Of a DNA stretch of 30,343 bases, positions 23,279 to 30,343 are shown piece by piece (positions within the stretch are counted from its first letter, which is position 1; every line of letters begins with the position of its first letter). The DNA comes from Lachnospiraceae bacterium UBA7182 (GTDB lineage: Bacteria > Bacillota > Clostridia > Lachnospirales > Lachnospiraceae). Where the stretch lies: contig DKVI01000043.1 in assembly GCA_002491115.1 (NCBI GenBank), forward strand, positions 1 through 30,343, written 5' to 3'. The notes under the pieces are model-generated. The model searched no databases and was not told the origin of the DNA. It was given only the letters and a program-made list of their open reading frames with translations. A program made the translations under genes and the position numbers.

Positions 23279-24604
23279 TTAATCCAGCTGTTCCGAAAGA
23301 AGCGCCGAAAACTCTGACAGCTTCTCTCCCGGATCGTCTCCTCTCCAGATATCCGCAAGTACCACTTCAAGCTGAAGCCATATATTGGAAAGCTCCATAA
23401 TCTTCGGCACCTCCGCCGCCTGTTCATACGCCTCGTACACGATCCTGTGTACATCGGGAGTTTCTTCCGACGCGGTCTTCTGGTTTCCCAAAAGTCTTTC
23501 ATACAAAGAACGATAACCGAACAGCCCGCCTTTTTCCTCTGTCTTTTCTTCCTCAAGAAGACTTTTGCAGGCGGTCATCTTGCCGGACTCTTCGTAGAGC
23601 TTACCGGCCCTTTCACAGGTCAGATAGCGGGCGCACGCATTGGCCGCGTCCAGATTCAGAGAATAAGGATTTACGACCACGGTTCCCGTGACGGACAGGC
23701 CCCGGGTAGCAAGATCTTCTGTCAGGGCAGGCAGCGGCGCCGCCTGATAGAAAGGCTCCGAAGCCCCCCGGTCCAGCTCTGCCAGCATAGGCACGTTGAC
23801 GATGGTAAACACTGTCTTACCCTCTGCAAATTCCCTGATAATATCCTGAGAAGTAACCGTATCCGCGTCAATGGCAAAAAATCCATTCAGATTCTGGTAA
23901 TAATCCATGCACTCCGTAACCTTTTCAATATCCATGGATACACGGCTTTTGTCGTCTCCGTCAGGTCCCCCCAGATCCGTGTACGCACCCATAAACATAT
24001 AATTATCTATGACGTCTGCTACATTCCATTCAAAAATATGCTCTACTTTCTCTGTTGCCTCGTCTGCCTCAAACGTCTCTGCATATTCCAGTATTTCATC
24101 TATGGTATCCGGAACATCCGAAGGGTCCACATAGCTGCGATTATACAAAAGGAAACAAGTCTCAATATAGAAAGGCCTTGCCACCACCGTCCCGTCATAG
24201 GTGGCTGCCTGTACTGCTTTTTCAGAATAAGTATGCGCAAGCCCCGCATCCGTCACCGGCGTCGTAAGGCCTGCCAAAGCCGCTTTCTCAAGCAGGGCGC
24301 TGGAAGCCACATATACATCCGGCCCTTCCATCTGTTCCGATACGGATTTCTCACAGATATTTTCGATATAATCCACTTCCGAGACAAGCTCGGCACGGAC
24401 CTCCACCTGATACCTGGCCGCCGCTTCCGCTGCGGCGTCCTCCATATAGCTTTGGATATCCGGGTCTGTATACCAGATCAGGATCGGGTGCTCCACATTG
24501 ACGGCCACTTCCTCCGGCTGTTTCTTACGCTCCAGATAAGAAGCCTGCGCAATCATAAGAAGCATCAGCAGCACAACCAGAATTCCCCAGTATTTTTTCT
24601 TCAT
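23279..24604 (-). CDS. Extracellular solute-binding-like protein (family 1), orphan
   Basis: A 441-residue exported protein. MKKKYWGILVVLLMLLMIAQAS is a signal peptide or uncleaved anchor; there is no lipobox Cys, unusual for a Gram-positive binding protein. LIWYTDPDIQSYMEDAAAEAAARYQVEV, PDVYVASSALLEKAALAGLTTPV, ARPFYIETCFLLYNR and the C-terminal helices fit the type 1 ABC solute-binding fold; key pieces are IWYTDPD and CFLLYNR. No permease or ATPase gene is near, so it could be a sensor or a component shared with a distant transporter. It starts 13 bases after argD, with AGAGGTG just upstream, and so looks like part of the arginine transcript. The ligand is unknown. Confidence 0.75.
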   Translation of the reverse strand: MKKKYWGILVVLLMLLMIAQASYLERKKQPEEVAVNVEHPILIWYTDPDIQSYMEDAAAEAAARYQVEVRAELVSEVDYIENICEKSVSEQMEGPDVYVASSALLEKAALAGLTTPVTDAGLAHTYSEKAVQAATYDGTVVARPFYIETCFLLYNRSYVDPSDVPDTIDEILEYAETFEADEATEKVEHIFEWNVADVIDNYMFMGAYTDLGGPDGDDKSRVSMDIEKVTECMDYYQNLNGFFAIDADTVTSQDIIREFAEGKTVFTIVNVPMLAELDRGASEPFYQAAPLPALTEDLATRGLSVTGTVVVNPYSLNLDAANACARYLTCERAGKLYEESGKMTACKSLLEEEKTEEKGGLFGYRSLYERLLGNQKTASEETPDVHRIVYEAYEQAAEVPKIMELSNIWLQLEVVLADIWRGDDPGEKLSEFSALLSEQLD

Positions 24605-24617
24605 GGCACCTCTTTTC

Positions 24618-25802
24618 CTAGAATGACCGTTCCAGCTTCTCCACCATGCAGTCTACATCTTCTTTTGTGATAATAAGCGGCGGAACGAACCGAAGCACAT
24701 TGCTGCCCGCCGTGATCAGCACCAGGCCGTTCTCAAGGCAGCGGTTTATAATCTCTCCCACCGGCCGGCCTTCCACTTCGATTCCCTGAATCATACCTTT
24801 TCCACGGCGCTCTTTTAAGAAATCATATTTTTCCACAAGCCCATCGAGTCTTTCGGTAAGGTAAGCTCCCACTGCGCGGACATTGTCCAGAATCTTCTCT
24901 TTTTCATACAGATCAAACACCTTGCTGACCGCCGCGCAGACAAAAGGATTGCCGCCGTAGGTCGTCCCATGGTCTCCCGCTTTTAAAGAGCTTTCTGCCG
25001 CCTTCTTACCCAGGACAAAAGCGCCCACCGGCACGCCGCACCCGATGGCTTTTGCGCAGGTCATGATATCCGGCTCCACCCCATACTCCTGCCACGCGAA
25101 CATATAGCCGGTCCTGCCCATACCACACTGGATCTCGTCTAATATCAAAAGCAGGTCATGTTCTTCGCACAGTGCTTTGACTCCTTTAAGAAATGCCTCC
25201 GTCACAGGATAGACGCCGCCCTCGCCCTGGACCGTCTCCAGGATAATGGCGCAGGTTTTATCTGTGATCTGTGATTTAACGCTTTCCAGATCGTTATATT
25301 TGGCAAAACGGATTCCCGGAATTAAAGGCCGGAACGGGATCTGGTATTTTTCGTTGCCTGTCACCGACAGCGCGCCCAGGCTTCTTCCATGAAAAGAATG
25401 CTCCATGGCGATGATCTCATGGTTTGCCTCGCCGTCCCTTTCATAAGCATATTTCCTTGCGGCTTTTAAAGCGCCTTCGATGGCTTCTGTTCCGCTGTTG
25501 GTAAAGAACACTTTTTCCATGCCGCTGGCTTTTATCACTTTTTCGGCCGCCTCCATCATAGGCACCGTGTAAAATAAGTTGGAAATATGTGTCAGCTTAT
25601 CGATCTGGTCTTTTAATGCCTGTGTGTATTCCTTATGTCCGTACCCTAAAGACTGCACCGCGATCCCCGCCGCAAAATCCAGGTATTCTTTTCCGTCCAC
25701 GTCATACAGATGAACGCCTTCTCCATGATCAAACACAATCTGGTAACGGTTATAAGTATGTAAAATGTTTTCCTCCGCTTTTTCTATATACAGATTACTC
25801 AT
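24618..25802 (-). CDS. argD: Acetylornithine aminotransferase
   Basis: A PLP enzyme converting N-acetylglutamate semialdehyde and glutamate to N-acetylornithine and 2-oxoglutarate. The class III aminotransferase pattern is clear: FTNSGTEAIEGALKAARKY (PLP phosphate site), LLILDEIQCGMGRTG, and the PLP Lys at K251 in CAKAIGCGVPVGAF. DHGTTYGGNPFVCAA completes the site. 394 residues, full length. The ATG overlaps the end of argB by 8 bases, with GGAGGAG 10 bases upstream. Some family members also act on succinyldiaminopimelate; the arg context supports ArgD. Confidence 0.96.
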   Translation of the reverse strand: MSNLYIEKAEENILHTYNRYQIVFDHGEGVHLYDVDGKEYLDFAAGIAVQSLGYGHKEYTQALKDQIDKLTHISNLFYTVPMMEAAEKVIKASGMEKVFFTNSGTEAIEGALKAARKYAYERDGEANHEIIAMEHSFHGRSLGALSVTGNEKYQIPFRPLIPGIRFAKYNDLESVKSQITDKTCAIILETVQGEGGVYPVTEAFLKGVKALCEEHDLLLILDEIQCGMGRTGYMFAWQEYGVEPDIMTCAKAIGCGVPVGAFVLGKKAAESSLKAGDHGTTYGGNPFVCAAVSKVFDLYEKEKILDNVRAVGAYLTERLDGLVEKYDFLKERRGKGMIQGIEVEGRPVGEIINRCLENGLVLITAGSNVLRFVPPLIITKEDVDCMVEKLERSF

Positions 25803-26691
25803 GATAAAATTTCTCCTCCGTATCTCCTACAATAGCCGTACCGATTCCCTGGTTGGAGAACACTTCCAAAAGGATACTGTGCATGATCCTTCCGTCCATA
25901 ATATGTACCCTGGATACGCCCGCCTCGATGGCATCGATACAATTTTCAAGTTTGGGCAGCATGCCGCCTCCGATGGTGCCGGTGGCAAGCAGCGCTTTCG
26001 CCTCGCTGACCGTGATCTCCGAGATTAAAGAGTCCTTATCCTCAAAGTCCCTGTAAAGCCCTTCAATATCCGTAAGGAAGGCCAGTTTTTCCGCTTTCAC
26101 GGCTCTGGCAATGGCGCATGCCGCGTCATCCGCGTTAATATTATACGTATGGAAATCTTTGTCCAGGCCCACCGGACAGACAATGGGCAGAAAATCCTTC
26201 TCCAGAAGATCGTAGAGGATCTTGGGTTCCACTTCCGTGATCTCACCCACATAACCGATATCCTCTCCGTCCGCGTATTTTTTCTCCACTTTCAGAAGTC
26301 CGCCATCTTTGCCGCTGATGCCCACCGCCTTGACTCCCAGCTCCTGCACCATGGTCACAAGTCCTTTATTGACTCTGCCAAGCACCATCTCGGCGATCTC
26401 CATGGTATCCTCGTCCGTTACCCGCAGGCCGTTCACAAAACGGGGTTCCATACCGACTTTTCCCACCCATTTACTGATCTCTTTTCCGCCGCCGTGGACA
26501 ATAATCGGTTTAAAACCTACCAGTTTCAAAAGCGTCACATCACTGATCACGCTTCTTTTCAGCGTCTCGTCCACCATGGCGCTGCCGCCGTATTTTACGA
26601 CAATGATCTTGCGGTTGAACCGCTGAATATAAGGAAGCGCCTCCACAAGGACGGCGGCTTTCTCCAGATATTTCTCTGTATCCTCTCTCAT
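25795..26691 (-). CDS. argB: N-acetylglutamate kinase
   Basis: Phosphorylates N-acetylglutamate in arginine synthesis. Amino-acid kinase fold with IIVVKYGGSAM (phosphate-binding), IIVHGGGKEIS, RFVNGLRVTD, and NINADDAACAIA near the C-terminal ATP site. GTIGGGMLPKLE is the conserved end block. The start is ATG 26691 with GAGGAGGG 7 bases upstream; the frame runs 32 codons further but into the HAD gene and without a site. 298 residues. The N-terminal helix (MREDTEKYLEKAAVLVEALPYIQRF) resembles that of arginine-inhibited kinases, so feedback control is possible. Confidence 0.96.
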   Translation of the reverse strand: MREDTEKYLEKAAVLVEALPYIQRFNRKIIVVKYGGSAMVDETLKRSVISDVTLLKLVGFKPIIVHGGGKEISKWVGKVGMEPRFVNGLRVTDEDTMEIAEMVLGRVNKGLVTMVQELGVKAVGISGKDGGLLKVEKKYADGEDIGYVGEITEVEPKILYDLLEKDFLPIVCPVGLDKDFHTYNINADDAACAIARAVKAEKLAFLTDIEGLYRDFEDKDSLISEITVSEAKALLATGTIGGGMLPKLENCIDAIEAGVSRVHIMDGRIMHSILLEVFSNQGIGTAIVGDTEEKFYHE

Positions 26692-26719
26692 AATCGTTCC
26701 CTCCTCTTTATTCTCTCTG

Positions 26720-27553
26720 TCAACAAAACAGTCCCAGCCTTTTAAACCCATGACAGATGCCGTCCTCCCAGACACTTTCGCAGACAAGATCCGCCGCGGC
26801 TTTTAATTCTTCACACGCATTGCCCATGGCTATGCCGGTTCCCGCTGTCTTTAACATTTCATAATCATTCATACTGTCACCAAAGGCAATGGTATCTTTC
26901 AGGTCTGTACCATAATACCCGCACACCAGCTTCATGCCTTTGCCCTTATCGATCTCTTTGGGAATGATCTCCCCGTTAATACAGCCCTTGTTGCCGAAAG
27001 GATGCACCACGAAGGTGAACCGGTCTCCTAAAATTTTTTTTGCCTCCTCAATGGAGGAAATGTCCGTGCAGGTTATACACATTTTATAGGCTCCGTTCCC
27101 GGGATATTTTTCATATGGAAAGACCGGCAGTTTTCCTTCCAGTTCTTTTTGCATACGGATCAGTTCTGAATTGCTCTTGTCCGGTCGGGCCGTTTTCAGA
27201 AGCTGCTCCATCTCGGTGTCCGTATAGATTCCTTCCGGTGTCTCAATGCGGCAGTATACATTATGCCTGTGAAATACGGTCAGACATTCCTGCACCAGGC
27301 TTTCCGGCAGAAGGCTGTCAAAAAGCACTTCCCCCCGGACTTCCACATGGGCTCCCGCGCTGGCCACAATCCCGTCAAATCCGATTTCCAGAATATCTTC
27401 CACTATAATCGGCGTATTTCTGCCTGTACACAGACATACTTTATGTCCGTTTCTCCTGGCTGTCCGTATGGCATCGGTCACAGCCGCCGACGGAGCCGCC
27501 AGTTCAGAAATCAGAGTTCCGTCAATATCTAAAAAAATGATCTTTGGATTCAT
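26720..27553 (-). CDS. HAD-superfamily Cof-type phosphatase in the arginine operon
   Basis: A 277-residue haloacid dehalogenase-type hydrolase. Motif I is FLDIDGTL (D9 nucleophile, D11), motif II CTGRN, motif III Lys in the KGKGMKLV region, and motif IV FGDSMNDYEML. The C2 cap between motifs II and III places it in the Cof/YbiV subfamily of small-molecule phosphatases. The substrate is unknown. It sits between argJ (13-base gap) and argB (28-base gap), but no arginine pathway step needs such a phosphatase. The binding site before the ATG is weak (AAGGCAGG). Confidence 0.85.
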   Translation of the reverse strand: MNPKIIFLDIDGTLISELAAPSAAVTDAIRTARRNGHKVCLCTGRNTPIIVEDILEIGFDGIVASAGAHVEVRGEVLFDSLLPESLVQECLTVFHRHNVYCRIETPEGIYTDTEMEQLLKTARPDKSNSELIRMQKELEGKLPVFPYEKYPGNGAYKMCITCTDISSIEEAKKILGDRFTFVVHPFGNKGCINGEIIPKEIDKGKGMKLVCGYYGTDLKDTIAFGDSMNDYEMLKTAGTGIAMGNACEELKAAADLVCESVWEDGICHGFKRLGLFC

Positions 27554-27566
27554 GCATAAACCTGCC

Positions 27567-28790
27567 TTAGCTTCTGTAATCCGCGTTGATATTCACATAT
27601 TCATGGGTCAGGTCGCATCCCCAGGCGGTGGCGGACGCCTCTCCCATCTTTATATCCGCAATGGCTGTCACATAATCCTGAGACAGTATCTTCGTGGCCT
27701 GTTCTTCGCTGTAGCCGGTGGATACTCCGTTCTCTATGATCTTCAGCTTCCCTGCCGTGCTTTCAAAATAAAGATCTACCCTGTCCGGGTCAAACTGCGC
27801 GCCGGAATATCCCATGGCGCAGAGGATACGCCCCCAGTTGGCGTCATGTCCGTAAATGGCCGCTTTTGTCAGGCTGGAAGTAATGACTGATTTACTTAAA
27901 ATGACCGCCTGCTCTTTACTTTCCGCCCCGATTACCTTCACCTCAAACAGACAGGTGGCCCCTTCTCCGTCGCCCGCGATTTTTTTTGCCAGCTCCGTAT
28001 TTACATAATGCAACGCTTCTTTAAAAGCGGCGTATGATTCGTCTTCCTGATCGATCAGGGGGTTTTCGGCCAACCCGTTGGCAAGTAAAAGCACCGTATC
28101 GTTGGTGGATGTATCACCGTCCACGGACACCATATTGTAAGTGTCTTTAATATCGTCGCTTAACGCTTTTTGCAGCATCTCTTTGCTGATCGCCGCGTCT
28201 GTGGTCACAAAGCTTAACATGGTACACATATTCGGATGAATCATACCGGAACCTTTGCACATACCGCCTACCGTAACCGTCTTTTCTCCGATTGTGACCT
28301 GGGCCGCCGCGTACTTCGGACGGGTGTCTGTAGTCATAATGGCTTTTGCCGCTTCCAGTCCTGCCTCCAATGTATCTTTTTTGCTGTCTGTCAGCATGGA
28401 GACGCCCTTCTGGATACGCTCGATGGGAAGCTGCATACCGATGACGCCGGTGGACGCCACCAGAACAGATGACGCCGGTATATGAAGAAGCCGCTCCGCT
28501 TCCTTTGCCGTCTTCTCGCAATAGCTGTATCCCTCTTCTCCGGTACAGGCGTTGGCAATGCCGGAGTTGACCACAACCGCCTGGGCAAAGGGCGATTCTC
28601 TTACGATCTTCTGGTCCCATTTGACCGGCGCAGCCTTCACCACATTGGTTGTAAAAGTGCCTGCCGCCACACAGGGAACCTGGCTGTATATAAGCGCCAT
28701 ATCTTTGCGGTCTTTATATTTAATCTGTGCCCCGGCAGACGCCGCTTCAAACCCTTTCGCGGCCGTCACGCCGCCCTCTATGATTTTCAT
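27567..28790 (-). CDS. argJ: Bifunctional glutamate N-acetyltransferase / ornithine acetyltransferase
   Basis: ArgJ moves the acetyl group from N-acetylornithine to glutamate, closing the cyclic arginine route; bifunctional forms also use acetyl-CoA. It cleaves itself into alpha and beta chains. The site CKGSGMIHPNMCTMLSF is intact with nucleophile T190, but the residue before it is Cys (C189), where most homologues I recall have Ala. SVDGDTSTND and GHDANWGRI are further conserved blocks. 407 residues, full length. The ATG has GAGGAGG 8 bases upstream; this region overlaps the end of the GNAT gene. Confidence 0.96.
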   Translation of the reverse strand: MKIIEGGVTAAKGFEAASAGAQIKYKDRKDMALIYSQVPCVAAGTFTTNVVKAAPVKWDQKIVRESPFAQAVVVNSGIANACTGEEGYSYCEKTAKEAERLLHIPASSVLVASTGVIGMQLPIERIQKGVSMLTDSKKDTLEAGLEAAKAIMTTDTRPKYAAAQVTIGEKTVTVGGMCKGSGMIHPNMCTMLSFVTTDAAISKEMLQKALSDDIKDTYNMVSVDGDTSTNDTVLLLANGLAENPLIDQEDESYAAFKEALHYVNTELAKKIAGDGEGATCLFEVKVIGAESKEQAVILSKSVITSSLTKAAIYGHDANWGRILCAMGYSGAQFDPDRVDLYFESTAGKLKIIENGVSTGYSEEQATKILSQDYVTAIADIKMGEASATAWGCDLTHEYVNINADYRS

Positions 28791-28793
28791 ACT

Positions 28794-29246
28794 CTAATCC
28801 TCCTCGATAAATGCGGTGATATTCGCTTCATTTAATGTAAAATCATAATAATTAAGATCCTGCCTTTTTGTCCAGCCGATCTTGTTCCAGAAAGCGTTGC
28901 CGATGTCGTTTCTGGTAAAGGCGATCAGGCTTACTTTATTGATCTTTTCTTCTTTTAACGCCTCCATACAGGCGATGACCATGGCTTTGCCCACACCTTT
29001 CCGCCTGAAGCCCTTGCGGACGCATACATGGTACAGGCAGCCCCGCCTTCCGTCATGACCGCAGAGAATCGCCCCGATCAGAGTATCCCCTTCCCACGCG
29101 GTAATGCTGGTGGTCGGATTTCGCCTCAGAAACCGCTCGATTCCTTCCCTGGAGTCATCCACACTGCGGATGCCAAAGCCTTTGATGGTCTTCCACAGGC
29201 CATATACTTTTTCATAATCGTCAATGGTCATGATCCGAATATCCAT
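28794..29246 (-). CDS. GNAT-family N-acetyltransferase, YpeA-like, in the arginine operon
   Basis: A 150-residue acetyl-CoA-dependent transferase. The CoA pyrophosphate loop is visible as FRRKGVGKAMV, preceded by GAILCGHDGRRGCLYHVCV and followed by NDIGNAFWNKIGW, a typical GNAT end. By eye it resembles E. coli YpeA (GGYDGHRGSAYYLGV in that protein). The substrate is unknown. It lies 20 bases after argC and 3 bases before the argJ ATG, so it is firmly in the operon. A role as a short N-acetylglutamate synthase is possible but unproven, since argJ may already supply that activity. Confidence 0.85.
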   Translation of the reverse strand: MDIRIMTIDDYEKVYGLWKTIKGFGIRSVDDSREGIERFLRRNPTTSITAWEGDTLIGAILCGHDGRRGCLYHVCVRKGFRRKGVGKAMVIACMEALKEEKINKVSLIAFTRNDIGNAFWNKIGWTKRQDLNYYDFTLNEANITAFIEED

Positions 29247-29266
29247 ACGCTTCTGCTCACCTTCTC

Positions 29267-30307
29267 TTATGGAAACAACGGCGCCAGGCGAAGTCCTTCC
29301 GCCTCATCCAGGCCAAACATCAGGTTCATGTTCTGTACGGCCTGTCCGGCGGCGCCTTTCACCAGATTGTCCATGGCGCCCATCATAATGATGCGTTTCG
29401 TCCGGGGATCAATCTTAAAGTTCACATCCACAAAGTTGCTGCCTTCCACCCAGCGGGTCTGGGGGCATATATCTTTGTCCAGCACGCGGACAAAATATTC
29501 CTCCTGATAATACCGGTCATATATCTCTTTGATTTCCTCATAGGAAACGTCTTTTTTCAAGGAAGCATAGGCGGTCACCAGGATTCCTCTCTGCATGGGA
29601 ACCAGATGAGGCGTAAAATTGATCAGCACCGGCTCCCCGGCGGCGTAGCTTAACTGTTCTTCAATCTCCGGCGTATGGCGATGCCCTGCCACCCCGTATG
29701 CCTTGATATTCTCATTCACTTCACAGAACAGGTTATCCACCTTCGCCCCGCGCCCCGCGCCGGAAGTGCCGGACTTGGCGTCAATGATCAGGGTGGAAGG
29801 ATCGATCAGCCCTTCTTTCACCATCGGATAGACGGATAAGAAGCTGCAGGTCGGGTAACAGCCCGGATTGGCCACCAGCCTTGCCTTTTTTACTTTCTCC
29901 CGGTTCACTTCGCACAGGCCGTAGACGGCTTCTTTTATATACCCGGGCGCTTTATGCTCGATCCCGTACCATTTTTCATAGACTGCCACGTCCTTGATCC
30001 TGAAATCCGCGCTCAGATCAATGATTTTTGTTTTGTTTAAAATATCTTCATTTACAAGGGAAGCACAAAGTCCCTGGGGCGTAGCCGTGAAGATAACATC
30101 CACCTGCTTTGCCATCTCTTCCATGTTATCATCCAGGCACTTATCGTCCACAAGCTGGAACATATTCTGATAAATATCCGCATATTTTTTATCCACATAA
30201 CTTCTGGAGCCATACCAGACGATTCGGGCATCTTTATGTCCCAAAAGCAGGCGTACCAGTTCCGCGCCCGCATATCCGGTTGCTCCGATAATTCCGACTT
30301 TTATCAT
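29267..30307 (-). CDS. argC: N-acetyl-gamma-glutamyl-phosphate reductase
   Basis: NADPH-dependent reduction of N-acetylglutamyl phosphate to the semialdehyde, third step of arginine synthesis. The nucleotide-binding loop GATGYAG is at 8-14; the catalytic Cys is C150 in VANPGCYPT. IDAKSGTSGAGRG and GHRHTPEIEE, with the general base His, are conserved. The start is ATG 30307, with AAGAGG 5 bases upstream; a GTG at 30313 is in frame but overlaps the binding site. 346 residues. It is the first gene of the arg run inside the window; its promoter and any ArgR site lie beyond the right edge. Confidence 0.96.
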   Translation of the reverse strand: MIKVGIIGATGYAGAELVRLLLGHKDARIVWYGSRSYVDKKYADIYQNMFQLVDDKCLDDNMEEMAKQVDVIFTATPQGLCASLVNEDILNKTKIIDLSADFRIKDVAVYEKWYGIEHKAPGYIKEAVYGLCEVNREKVKKARLVANPGCYPTCSFLSVYPMVKEGLIDPSTLIIDAKSGTSGAGRGAKVDNLFCEVNENIKAYGVAGHRHTPEIEEQLSYAAGEPVLINFTPHLVPMQRGILVTAYASLKKDVSYEEIKEIYDRYYQEEYFVRVLDKDICPQTRWVEGSNFVDVNFKIDPRTKRIIMMGAMDNLVKGAAGQAVQNMNLMFGLDEAEGLRLAPLFP

Positions 30308-30323
30308 ATTCACCTCTTATTAA

Positions 30324-30343
30324 AGTTCCGCTCCAGCCTTCCG
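30324..30343 (-). repeat. Structured intergenic repeat, copy C (cut by window edge)
   Basis: AGTTCCGCTCCAG at 30324-30336 matches the direct repeat of copy B at 12 of 13 bases. On minus it is followed by TTTAATA and the argC ribosome binding site, exactly as in copy B. Only the gene-proximal end is in the window; whether the hairpin follows cannot be seen. Confidence 0.5.

Noticed and set aside
23447..24670. Plus-strand open frame of 407 codons
   Set aside because: Antisense to the solute-binding protein gene, which has a signal peptide and a clear fold; the plus frame has no family features.

Overview
This window looks like a chromosomal segment of a spore-forming anaerobic Firmicute, most probably Lachnospiraceae (Clostridia). 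The grounds are the sporulation genes (gpr, spoIIP, gerM), the cluster rpsT / gpr-spoIIP-lepA-hemW, strong AGGAGG-type ribosome binding sites throughout, moderate GC, and protein features typical of gut Clostridia. No rRNA, tRNA, CRISPR array, prophage or insertion sequence was recognised. Of 27 protein genes, 25 lie on the minus strand; only the cell-wall amidase (3481-4227) and rpsT (15493-15756) are on plus.

Layout from left to right. (1) 1-3377 minus: a large secreted CAP/leucine-rich-repeat/Ig-like protein whose C-terminus runs off the window. It is divergent from a CwlC-like N-acetylmuramoyl-L-alanine amidase. (2) 4274-6305 minus: polysaccharide deacetylase followed by rarA. (3) 6420-6560: a plus-strand promoter-like sequence and a plus-strand terminator with no gene between them, a candidate small RNA. 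(4) 6558-15178 minus: a long run of closely spaced genes, gpr-spoIIP-lepA-hemW, then a MoxR-type AAA ATPase, a vWA (MIDAS) protein and two small unknown proteins. (5) rpsT on plus with its own promoter and terminator. (6) 15811-22672 minus: an operon comEA(lipoprotein)-response regulator-histidine kinase-gerM-comEC-holA. (7) 22767-30307 minus: arginine biosynthesis argC-GNAT-argJ-HAD phosphatase-argB-argD, continuing into an orphan solute-binding protein and a YdcZ-type small membrane protein.

How the genes work together. argC/argJ/argB/argD make N-acetylornithine by the cyclic acetyl route. gpr, spoIIP and gerM belong to spore formation and germination; the deacetylase and amidase remodel cell wall or cortex. 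comEA and comEC are DNA-uptake proteins, here separated by an OmpR-type two-component system and gerM. The AAA/vWA pair resembles NorQ/NorD (CbbQ/CbbO) chaperone pairs that remodel a target protein, but no target is visible nearby.

The most unusual signals are: a family of structured intergenic repeats (two complete copies and one partial) with the same nested-hairpin layout, each ending just upstream of a ribosome binding site; the comEA-TCS-gerM-comEC operon; the AAA ATPase with Asn in place of Ser/Thr in its Walker A motif; and the orphan plus-strand promoter/terminator pair. All identifications come from reading sequence and family memory; no database search was run.
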